NCBI GenBank assembly: GCA_963989385.1
Contig: OZ022502.1
Span: forward strand, 55,545,454-55,609,453
DNA: 64,000 nt
Direction of reading: 5' to 3'
Source: Ctena decussata
Lineage: Eukaryota > Mollusca > Bivalvia > Lucinida > Lucinidae
Position numbers and translations under genes: made by a program. Positions 55,588 through 64,000 of the stretch are shown here, in pieces (position 1 is the first letter of the stretch; each line of letters opens with the position of its first letter). The notes under the pieces were generated by a model. The model was not told the DNA's origin. It saw only the letters and a list, made by a program, of their open reading frames with translations, and did not search any database.

Positions 55588-56196
55588 TATTTATACACCT
55601 CATATCTAACTAACCCTTTGGACTATTGAGATGAAACTTGATAGTGATGTATATCAGGCTGACACAATATGCCACATATAAGAACGATTGCCTCCCCTTA
55701 CTTATTTTTGGAGTAACTTCCCTTTGAATACTTTCTAAGGCTATTCTTATGCAAGCGATAAGTAGGCAACCGTATGGAATATCTTGATGAAAATTTATAG
55801 CAATGTGTATAAGGTTGAGGCTGTGTGTCTTATATAAGAATAATTGCTCCCCCTTCCTTATTTATGGCGTTACATCCCTTTGATTAATTTCTACGTCTAT
55901 TCTTGGGCAAGTCATTACTAGGTAACCGTATGGAATATCTTGACGAAACTTTATAGCAATGTGTATTAGGTTGAGACAGTATGTCTAATAAAAGAATAAT
56001 TGCTTCCCCTTCCTTATTTTTTTAGTTACATCCCTTTGATTACTTTTTTAGGGCTTTTCTTTTGAGAACCTTAATGTTAGGAATGTCTGATAAACTTGAT
56101 AGCAATGTAGACAAGCATGAAACGGTGCAAAAAAAAAAAACATTCAGAAACGGGCGTATATTGCCCCGCTTGCGGAGCTCTTGTTTTTATTGGTGA

Positions 56197-56838
56197 CGCA
56201 TTTGCCAATTGTGTAATAAAAATGAGTTAGGAGACGAGTTTCATTATCTGTTTAACTGTGAGTACTTTAACACAAGCAGGCTTAAACTCCTCCCTCTGTG
56301 GAGCTTTCAATCACCTAATACTATAAAATTTGAGAAATTACTGACCTCTGATGATAGAACAGTCTTGACTAAATTAGCACTTTTTATAAAGATAATACTT
56401 ACTAAATTCAAATAATACAGAAACTACCATCTTCCTCTTAAAAACATTTAAAAGCAGTTTTGTTTCTCTTATAGTATAATGTTTTCTTGACTTTTGTTGT
56501 GATTGTCCTTAGTTTTCGGACTTCAGTATAGAGGAGGTGTGAACCCGGAGTGGTCTGCTTCAAGTGGAGCAGGCTGCTTGGGGTTAACACTGTTCTCTTT
56601 AAGTCATGTCAAAGTACTTTTACTGCTTTTCAGGTGAGTGAATTCAGCAAATAACTGAGGTCCGGATTCTCAGGATTTTCATGCTTAAGTGTTGTGACAT
56701 TTAAAACCTTGTGCATAATTATGTATTTCACATGCCTATATGTTTGTTTCAGCTTTCATTTTAGCTCTTATGCCCGCAATGGGCCTGGAGTAAATAAAAA
56801 CTTGTTGTTAAAACTTGTTGTTAAACTTGTTGTCAATT
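56197..56838 (+). pseudogene. 5'-truncated LINE, C-terminal zinc-finger end and 3' tail
   Basis: The frame from 56197 encodes RICQLCN, then GDEFHYLFNC, then ~55 more residues to a TAA at about 56413. This is the C-terminal cysteine-rich end of a mollusc CR1-like ORF2. A 3' UTR follows, ending TGCCCGCAATGGGCCTGGAG and TAAATAAAA with imperfect CTTGTTGTTAAA repeats. It begins immediately after the ATACGCCCGTTT repeat. It belongs to a different subfamily from the LINE at 36-39 kb. Confidence 0.8.
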
Positions 56839-57632
56839 TCATGAGGATATACGGTGTAATGTCCTTTTGTCGCATCAAAAACGTACGAAATACATGTGAA
56901 TGCCTCTGTTACAGTCAAAGCTGATGGCCTGATTTCTTCATGTAATCATGGCGGAAAACTGGAAAAATCTGAAGGAAACATTTGCGTTTTCATCGTTTCT
57001 GGCGTGTTAGAATCGAAATAGATTCTTGCTAACACGTGATTTGTTGCCTAATATATCACTGGCTGTCGGTCAGTCGTCAGTGACTATATCACTTTACGTC
57101 TGACCTCCGACCAGTGATATATTGGGCAACAAATCACTGTAAGCAAGAATCTATTTCTTAAATAATGATACCTTGGCGCTTTTAGTGACGTTATTACCGT
57201 CTAGTCGTAATGACATGTTTAAAATATGCGCTACGTAATTTTTGTCAAGCTGGATGAGGTTTAGCCAATTAATCAACAAATAAATAAGACTTTTTCATGA
57301 AAATCATATTTTTGAAACAGTGAAGTCGAAAGGGTAATTTCACTGTTTGAAACAGTGAGATTATCAGTTTCGATTTCACCGAGTAATCTCTATAACTCGT
57401 TGAAAATTATAAAAGAAAATGGCATCTGACAATGACTCCCTCATTGCTGATGTACGTTCAGTTTGGTTTGTATTTAATAAACCATTTATTTCAAATAAAA
57501 GTCCGAAAATTGGCGGTGAGTGCCAATGATGATAAAGGAGAATAAGTTTCAACTAGGAGGCTTTATAATCTATGTCATAACCTGGAAGACGGTGACATTT
57601 ATTTACGGACAATTTTGTAATTTATTTAGTTC
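56839..57632 (+). other. Gene 2 intron with a hairpin
   Basis: At 57015-57158 a ~145-bp foldback has AATAGATTCTTGCT and GATTTGTTGCC words mirrored around GACTATATCAC. The remainder is unassigned. Confidence 0.6.
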
Positions 57633-57734
57633 AGAGAGGCGACTTGGTCGAATGGTTAGAGACGCTCGATTATGGTGCAGAAAGTCGCCGCAAGGTCGTG
57701 AGATCGCGCCCAGGTTTCACCATGCGACGACTTG

Positions 57735-57773
<39 letters not shown>

Positions 57774-57945
57774 AAACCAGCAGTAAATGGGTACCTGCCT
57801 CGAATTAGGGAATGACAATGCAGCGAAAGGAAAGGGATGGGCTCCACCTTTCATTTGCTGTGCCCAAAACACAGTGGGCCTCTAACCCCCACTGCTCCTA
57901 CGGCTACTAGGCTATGGGAATCCTTTATCTTTTTATATATAGTTT
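57633..57945 (+). mobile_element. tRNA-derived SINE containing a (CT)n tract
   Basis: Head AGAGGCGACTTGGTCGAATG then GTTAGAGACGC (A box) and AAGGTCGTGAGATCGCGCC (B box). The body has CAGCAGTAAATGGGTACCTG, GTGCCCAAAACACAGTGGGC and CTACTAGGCTATGGGAATCC, matching the minus copy at 14901-15178. A (CT)n run at 57741-57769 lies between head and body, where the other copy has only GACAGAGAGAG. Confidence 0.85.
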
Positions 57946-58199
57946 AGAGTTCCAGAATGTATAGTTTAAGGGTAATGTTTCCTATTCTCTTTCTGCAAGA
58001 GCCAAAACTTGGGTTGTGACCGCTCTTTAGAAGCGTCTCTGTCGATGGATGGTCACAACAAGTTGGAGAAATTCGGTAAATTATCCTTGTGTTATCCCTC
58101 TCACCCCTTCTGATCTGGATAACTGTTGTATTTTGTTGTAAACAATTTCAGACACTGTTGTAGAAGATTTATAAAGTAAGTCTTTGACACTTTATTTAG

Positions 58200-58361
58200 A
58201 TTGCGGGCCTCTTACAGTTCCGAAGGGCGTTTTCAGTGGTGACACAGTATACGCAGGAGACGCCTCAGTAACTTGTAACGCTGGGTATGATTTCAGCGGA
58301 GTTGTGGAATGTGGTTCTGATGGCAGTTGGGCTACACCGTCACCAACATGCAGCCCCAAAG
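58200..58361 (+). CDS. Gene 2, CCP exon 7
   Basis: A CCP domain in 54 codons starting DCGPLTVPKGVF. Cysteines are at residues 2, 26, 38 and 51, tryptophan at 44 (SWATPSPTC). NAGYDFSGVVEC replaces GYEGGG, making this one of the more diverged members. The acceptor is ACTTTATTTAG and the donor G|GTACAT, the weakest donor of the set. Phase 1 on both sides. It ends CSPK like CCP exon 3. The function is presumed extracellular recognition. Confidence 0.9.
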
Positions 58362-58567
58362 GTACATATAGAACTACGAGAACAAATAACGTTTCGAAAC
58401 AAAGTTTTCTCGAGAGTGTTTCAATTTCGAGTATTTTTACACAGTTGAAAAGGTACATTCCATTCGCTTTGATCAGAGTCTTTCCTTACTGCACATTTAA
58501 TCTATGTACCCTGAATGTAAAGCTCTGCTGTTAGACAGTGCTCCAGATACGAAGGGTAACAGGAATA

Positions 58568-58757
58568 TGGATGGTGATAGATGACTTGTGATTTTACGTC
58601 CTTTTTAACAATATTTCAGTCATACCAGGACGATGGGTAGGTAATAATGCAATGGAACCACATTTACGATTGAAAACATTCTTGCCTACAGCGTTTCTCG
58701 AACACAAGCAAGGCCAGCGCTTAACCTACTGAACTACTGAGCTACCGTGGGTTCCAA
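58568..58757 (-). mobile_element. tRNA-derived SINE with perfect 13-bp target duplication
   Basis: Minus-strand head with GGTAGCTCAGTAGTTCAGTA and common body. GGTAACAGGAATA is present at 58555-58567 and 58758-58770. The B-box region is degraded (TTCGAGAAACGC). Confidence 0.9.
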
Positions 58758-58884
58758 GGTAACAGGAATAATTTAGTGGTAATTTTCCATATGTTTCCCT
58801 TAAAACAAATGTTGTATTCCTCATTAGAACCCTTTTGCAGAGACTGTTCTAATGAGGGATCACAACATATGTATTTGTCGACAA

Positions 58885-59045
58885 ATACGAAAGACTGAGT
58901 TCGAGCCCCGCTTGAGACGAGAATCTTTCCTATAGTAAACGGATTCCATTGCACACAGCCTCTCATTATCACCGTCCCATCGTCCTGATATAACTAAAAT
59001 ACTGTCGAATAGGACGTAAGATCTCAAGTCATCCACCCATCTATA
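58885..59045 (+). mobile_element. SINE, truncated plus copy
   Basis: Begins within the B box (GAGTTCGAGCCCCGCTTGAG) and continues through CGGATTCCATTGCACACAGC and CCATCGTCCTGATATAAC to GGACGTAAGATCTC. Lies only 130 bases from the minus copy, forming an inverted SINE pair. Confidence 0.8.
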
Positions 59046-59606
59046 CAAATACGAACAATTATCTTTGAATTGTCCTCAATACCCCTCTTATCTGGAGTTG
59101 TGTTCAGCTGCACAGATGCACATGGTAATTTTGTTGTTTGCGATATGCACATCCATTGAGTTCCCTTTTCACACGACACAGATACTTAATTCTTCTAAAA
59201 CGTGACCTCCATTAAACTGTCGCCATGCTTAGACAGTCTCATAATGGGATTTCTCGGTAATTTCTTAACCTAATCCCAGGTTCCCATGCCCAAGGTCAAT
59301 GTCACAAGCCGGGATAAAAGGTCAAGTCATGTCTCAAAAACTACTGAGCGAATTAAATCAAACTTCAGAGAAGGGTAAACCATAATAAGAGGCGCAAGAA
59401 TTGGTTCTCATGCGCAAGGTCAAGGCTACAATTTTAGCCTCCGTGATTCATGCAGTCGTTAACAATATAATATCGCATATACTAAATAAGTCGATGACCT
59501 ATATTCTGTAACCATTCACTGTGTTTTGCGACATCATGAAAAGGTTGTTATACACTACACAAGTAAGTAACAGGAAAGTAACTGGAGACACTTGACTTGT
59601 TTCTAT
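59046..59606 (+). other. Gene 2 intron, nothing recognised
   Basis: Contains AAGGTCAATGTCACAAGCC-type words that recall the dispersed repeats at 29 and 50 kb, but no complete copy. No exon. Confidence 0.4.
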
Positions 59607-59885
59607 TGCTATTCTTATAAGGAAACCGGATGGGATTCGCTTGAAAAGAGACGCACAGATCACAAGCTAACATTTTCTTTTAATAAAATGACCCATACTC
59701 TGACTCATCTATATCTATCTTCCATAGTAACCCAGTCTGTAAGTAATATTTCACGTAATAGTCTCATAAATTCTAATGATCTTCAAACAATAGATTCAAG
59801 AACAACTTTTTACTATAATTATAACCTGCCGTCCTTTTATATGGCAATGATTCTCTTTCACTTAGTACAAATACGGTTATTTTCG
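59607..59885 (+). pseudogene. LINE ORF2 fragment
   Basis: The translation has KETGWDSLEKRR, then HKL, then SNDLQTIDSR and NLPSF, matching the SETGWESLASRR ... SNLQTI ... FLPS region of the LINE at 36.5-37.3 kb. The frame breaks where the conserved SWNEL should follow. It is 5'- and 3'-truncated, with no simple tail visible. Confidence 0.75.
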
Positions 59886-61140
59886 AAAAGGTGCATAAAT
59901 TCATTTTTAGCTAAAGACCTACATCTCCTGAACCCATGGATGGATTCTTTTGATACTTGCACTGTAGTTAGATATTGGTCCAAAGTTTAACAGGGTACCA
60001 CCCCCCCCCCCCCCCCCCCCCCCCTTCTCAGTGACCTTGATATCAAGGTCATGGACTAGAAAATAGTCTTTTTATTGATTGGATGTTTTGGTTAAAGTTT
60101 TTTGAAGACCCATATTTCCTGAAGCTATGGATGGATTTTTTTCATATTTGCACTGTAGTTAGATATTAGTCCAAAATTTTACAAAGCACTACCCCTACCC
60201 CAACCCCGGTCATGATGTCAAGGTCATGGACTCAGAAAATTGGAAGTTTTTTTTTTGACTGGATGTTTTGGTAAAGTTTTTTAAAGCCCAATATCTCCTT
60301 AACCCACGGATAGATTCATTTGATACTTGCATTGTAGTTAGATATTGGTCCAAAGTTTACCAAGGTACTACCCCCCCCCCTTCTCAGTGACCTTGATATC
60401 AAGGTCATGGACTAGAAAATAGTCTTTTTATTGATTGGATGTTTTGGTTAAAGTTTTTTGAAGACCCATATTTCCTGAAGCTATGGATGGATTTTTTTCA
60501 TATTTGCACTGTAGTTAGATATTAGTCCAAAATTTTACAAAGCACTACCCCAACCCCATTCAGTGAACTTTATGTCAAGGTCGGGGACTTAGGAAATTTT
60601 GGTCTTTGTTAAAGTTTTCTAATTGCATACGGATTCATAAAGAATTAGTTGACACTTGAACTGATGTTAGACACTTTCTTGAGTTTTTACAAAACACTTT
60701 ATAATAATCCCGCTGGATGACCTTGAAGTCAAGGTCATCAACATAGAATTTTGTCTTAAAGATTTTGATTAAAGTTTTATATTTATGAAGATTTAATTTC
60801 ACAGTGACACAATGGATTCACAGTTGAATTGATACTTGTACTTGGACTGATGTTAGATAATGTTTCAGAGTTTTGATACATCCTGCCCCCACCCCACCCC
60901 ACCCCCACCCCTCAGTTCTTTGACCTCAAGCTCATGGACTTTGAAATTTCATGTGGATTTTTGTATTTTAATTTTATTTTAAGACGTATTTGTTAGATAT
61001 CTTTTGTTTATAAATGTGTTGTCGTTATGGACATGCTTGCCTGAAGTTTTATGCGTAGCAATCCAAGCCACCATAGCGGCTGTGGGATGGGCAAGCACCA
61101 ATTCAGGCGAGCTATGCTGTCAGGCGACAGCTCTTGTGGA
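59886..61140. repeat. Tandem repeat array of ~180-bp units with higher-order copy
   Basis: Each unit has GGATGGATTTTTTTCATATT or variant, TTGCACTGTAGTTAGATATT, then a C-rich tract and GACCTTGATATCAAGGTCAT. About six units are visible, decaying rightward. The stretch 60031-60191 is repeated almost exactly at 60389-60550, a 358-base higher-order copy. Poly-C runs lie at 60001-60024 and 60371-60380. The array ends near GGCGAGCTATGCTGTCAGGC. Confidence 0.8.
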
Positions 61141-61739
61141 TTCTAAATGTTTATGAGCATATTAACTTATCAAATGGCAAGCGGTTGGGTTTGATTTGTC
61201 AGTAATGGAATTTTTTGTGTTTGATGCGACTGTCGCTGCGAATCCGCGCTCCCTAGCTGCTTAGTCTGCAAATCTCTATATTTTTTCTTTGTTTGATTTT
61301 TTTCTCTCTCTCTGTCTGCTCTTTCAGCTCCCTTTCTCCAGTTTTTGTTTTCCTGTTTCATGTTCGGAAACTTTTCTCAATTAGATATTTTTATCCTTTT
61401 TCCATCTGTTTTTGAAATGTGATGTCATACATGTATTGGCTTGAAAATTTGGTTTATTATTTTTGACAAACTGTCGCCATGATGTATATATGTAAGAAAT
61501 GTTTTGGGGGAGGAACTGTGCTTTCGTTCCAATCCTATTATTTGTATTGTACCAATGTTTATGTGTATTGAAAAAGTTTGAAATAAATATGTTTAAACCA
61601 AGAAAAAATGCATACATAAATAGACTTAAAGCTACACTGGGTCGAAGAATGTCAAACTATGAAGAGTGAAGCATCACCATGGCTCATCGAAAGTCCATGA
61701 TATAATACAAAACTAAAACCTTTAAAATCTCTGTTTCAG
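61141..61739 (+). other. Gene 2 intron, nothing recognised
   Basis: AT-rich sequence. No exon or named repeat. It ends in the acceptor AATCTCTGTTTCAG. Confidence 0.45.
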
Positions 61740-61919
61740 ATTGTGGAGATCCTCGTGTAGGAAATCCAGATTTAATCCATTCAGACTTGTTCGGAAATAC
61801 GTTGTTTAACGACGGCACAGCCATATTTATTTCTTGTCACACCGGATATGAGTCTGGTGGGACTGCAACTTGCTTAGACACTGGTGACTGGGGAACATTA
61901 CCGACTTGCAACCCAAAAG
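61740..61919 (+). CDS. Gene 2, CCP exon 8 (cassette 2, first member)
   Basis: A CCP domain in 60 codons starting DCGDPRVGNPDLI. Cysteines are at residues 2, 33, 45 and 57, tryptophan at 51 (TGDWGTLPTC). It is the duplicate of the exon at 41160 with two extra codons before cysteine 2, and has the longest first loop of the set. Its middle, TGYESGGTATC, has moved toward the second-member type. The acceptor is ATCTCTGTTTCAG and the donor is G|GTAATT, phase 1 both sides. Confidence 0.92.
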
Positions 61920-62261
61920 GTAATTATATTTCCGTCAGATAGCCTCAGAATAATTGATGAAGTGAATTAGGGTTGGAGTAGAAAACGGTTTAAATACTGA
62001 ACTGAGAATATATGGCTTGAAGGAACATAACCATTTTCTACAAATTACTATTGATGATATCGTAAAAGTTCTAAGTATTGGGGCGGATAGGTCTGAGCAA
62101 ACAGTGACGACTTAGATCAGTCTAATCAGAATCTTAATTGTCTGCCATTGTATCTTCATCTGTGAACGTATTACTGCATTGTAAAACCAAACTGTTCCAT
62201 TTTAGGACAACCACGGTAATTATTTTAGATGTCCTAATTTTTAGAATTTTTATGGTACTAA

Positions 62262-62495
62262 GAGCTGCGACACGATAAAACCAATAAAGTGGCATTTGCG
62301 CCCAGCGAAGACAGATTAGCCTGGGCAGCCGCCCAGTCTGATCACAGTCTTCGGGTGCGCTTGAAAGGTAGCTAAGGGTTTGAGCTAGCTCCATGCGGAC
62401 AGCGAAGACTCTGATCAGACTGGGTGGATGGCCAGGCTGATCTGAGTTTTGGCTGGGCGCACATGCCGGTTTGTTGACTTTGTCGTGCCGTGGCT
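62262..62495. mobile_element. GAGCCGCG foldback MITE, copy 8
   Basis: Diverged tips (GAGCTGCGACACGATAAAAC, GTCGTGCCGTGGCTT) with mirrored CGCCCAGTCTGATCA and GCGGACAGCGAAGACTC words. It lies in the intron between cassette 2 exons; cassette 1 has no such insertion. Confidence 0.88.
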
Positions 62496-62800
62496 TAAAG
62501 GTACATTCATGTGTTGCAGATGAATGTTTCATGACAATAGCTGCTTTTTTATTTACTGTTTACCTTGCATTATAATTAATTTCGTTTTATCATTTAGATC
62601 ATTGCGAAGAATTGTACGATTTTTTCTGTTGCTTTTTGCATTCATAAAGTTAAATATTTAAGCAAAACCTTTGTATATCCTTTGTCACTCATGTGCAACT
62701 TTCTTATGCGAACGGTTATTTGCTGCGAGCCGCCGGCGAGTTACGTAAGTTCCAATTTTAAATGACCACGAGTTTAAGAGTCTATTTATCATATCTTCAA

Positions 62801-63086
62801 GACATGTGGTAGCTCACTGGGTTAGCGCAATTGCCTCTGATGAAAAAAGGTCCTGGGTTCCATCTCCAATAGAACATTAGAATTCCTGTGTTCGATCATG
62901 CTTCATTGGATTGTATTAAAAAGGTGTGTCATCCTTCAGATCGGGACGTTTACTGGAGGGCCGCGGTGCAGGAAGGCATTATCACGATCACGGCGAAGCA
63001 GCTCATAATAAGCTGCCTCATCTAAATCTACGCTGTTTGCAAATCCAACTATTTTCGGTTTTTTTTTTTTTTTTTTTTTTTTTTTT
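62801..63086 (+). mobile_element. tRNA-derived SINE, third family, with poly-T end
   Basis: Head GTGGTAGCTCACTGGGTTAG and GGTCCTGGGTTCCATCTCC; body CAGATCGGGACGTTTACTGG, then GGTGCAGGAAGGC, matching the SINE at 15652. It ends at a run of about 28 T (63059-63086), roughly 90 bases upstream of the next CCP exon. Confidence 0.7.
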
Positions 63087-63177
63087 CAAGCTTTGAGGTT
63101 TAATATTGTTGCATCTCAGCTTCAATAGTTATGAGCTTGCGGAGAGCTAGAAGCAAATTTTGCCTTTTGTTTTGCAG

Positions 63178-63342
63178 ATTGCGGCACACCAACTACCCCA
63201 AATGGAGGTCTCACTGCCGAAAGTACTACTGTCTTCGATGGGACAGCTGTTGTTGAGTGTCATGAGGGCTATCAAGGCGGTGGTGCTGCAACCTGCTTGT
63301 CCTCTGCCAACTGGGACACGTTACCGCCGTGCACTCCTGTTG
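63178..63342 (+). CDS. Gene 2, CCP exon 9 (cassette 2, second member)
   Basis: A CCP domain in 55 codons, the close duplicate of 41850: 154 of 165 bases match. Cysteines are at residues 2, 28, 40 and 52, tryptophan at 46 (NWDTLPPC). Replacements relative to its partner fall mainly in the second half (D for A, V for I, A for T, S for D, N for T, P for T, T for A). The acceptor is TTGTTTTGCAG and the donor G|GTGAGT, phase 1 on both sides. Since it ends in phase 1 with no stop, the gene continues past the right edge. Confidence 0.93.
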
Positions 63343-64000
63343 GTGAGTTTAAATAAGTTCTGAATAGTTAGATTATTTGGAAGCAAGGAAGCCGTAGATC
63401 CTATACCACCCGGCAAGGATTAAACTACCTTTTTTGAGACTATAAGTGGCTGGAGTGGAGCTACTTGTTGTTGTTGTATTTCAGTTCTCGTAACGATGTT
63501 TTCCCTGAAGCTCTGCAGGTGTTAACCACGACCACGACCGTACAATAGGGCACTATGTGTCCGTTCTCGTCCTGTCAATAAAATAGCAAACACCATTCAG
63601 CTCCTCTTCCTTGAAGCCCACCCTGGTGGCATGCAACGCCTGGGTTCTTTCAAGCAACGACCCTGCTTAGGGCCAACGTTTGTACAATCTTCGCCGCAAC
63701 GTGACTGGGTTGTCACGTGGAGTTACTGCACATATCCAAAGGAGGTGGCTGGAGCTATTGCCAAGATACTGTTTTATTGATAACAACTAATCCCTCGGTC
63801 CGTTATACCTATGTACCGCTGAGCCCAGTTGGCCAACATCGTTACGATAATAGAATTAACAACGGTAACAACTTATCGCAGCACTGCTTTTGATACAAAA
63901 AGGGAAACACCTCAAGTAGGGCCATAAAACTCCAGTTATAATTGATCTGATTGGTTACTGATTCTGTAAGAAATCTCACCAGGGCAATGACCCAGTGACC
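63343..64000 (+). other. Gene 2 intron at right edge
   Basis: The first ~120 bases match the cassette flank after 42014. After that, TTGTTGTTGTATTTCAGTTC, then TCGTAACGATG, recalls sequence near 16035 and 42605. No further exon before the edge. Confidence 0.5.

Larger units (their letters stand above)
52459..56186. mobile_element. ATACGCCCGTTT repeat, second copy, carrying two insertions
   Basis: The same repeat as 26422-27600. Removing the insertions at 52918-55023 and 55111-55587, with one copy of each 8-base duplication, leaves about 1.13 kb, close to the intact copy. The tips match (ATACGCCCGTTTGAAAAACG and GAAACGGGCGTATATTGCC). Confidence 0.88.

Overview
This is eukaryotic, intron-rich, AT-rich nuclear DNA with no operons, bacterial-type genes or CRISPR arrays. 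The repeat content points to a bivalve mollusc, and my best guess is a venerid-type clam. It includes tRNA-derived SINEs, many foldback MITEs, a CR1-like LINE with a 2A-like peptide, and CT, AT and poly-C tracts. The species call is inference from repeat style, not proof.

The only host protein-coding signal I can support is a set of Sushi/CCP (complement control protein) exons, all on the + strand, all starting and ending in phase 1 with recognisable AG/GT borders. (1) About 0.95-3.9 kb is the 3' end of one gene: one CCP exon (958-1131), a transmembrane exon (1559-1680) and a 233-residue cytoplasmic-tail exon (3164-3865) whose phases join perfectly. (2) After a gene-free, repeat-filled gap of about 18 kb, a second CCP gene runs from 21.66 kb past the right edge. 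It has nine intact CCP exons (21661, 28661, 41160, 41850, 45721, 51272, 58200, 61740, 63178) and one probable dead CCP exon (about 31536). The 41160/41850 pair and the 61740/63178 pair are duplicates of each other, introns included, so the array grew by cassette duplication. Neither the first exons of gene 2 nor its 3' end are visible.

Nearly everything else is mobile DNA inside introns or between the genes. The largest pieces are: a 3.46-kb element with arms of about 650 bp and TTAA ends (4836-8292); an antisense CR1-like LINE (about 36.06-39.67 kb) with endonuclease, reverse transcriptase and a GDIELNPGP 2A-like motif, broken by three frameshifts and one stop; a TIR element at 34.1-35.9 kb; a TIR element at 44.4-45.5 kb; and a nested locus at 52.46-56.19 kb. 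In that locus a repeat also found intact at 26.4-27.6 kb has been split by a 2.1-kb modular palindromic element and a 477-bp foldback, each with an 8-bp target-site duplication. Eight copies of one ~240-bp GAGCCGCG foldback family are scattered through the window, one of them split by a SINE.

Functionally, the two CCP genes look like tandem cell-surface or secreted recognition/adhesion proteins of the complement-control, selectin or scavenger type. Phase-1 symmetry means any CCP exon can be skipped, duplicated or lost without breaking the frame. I cannot assign a ligand or a gene symbol.
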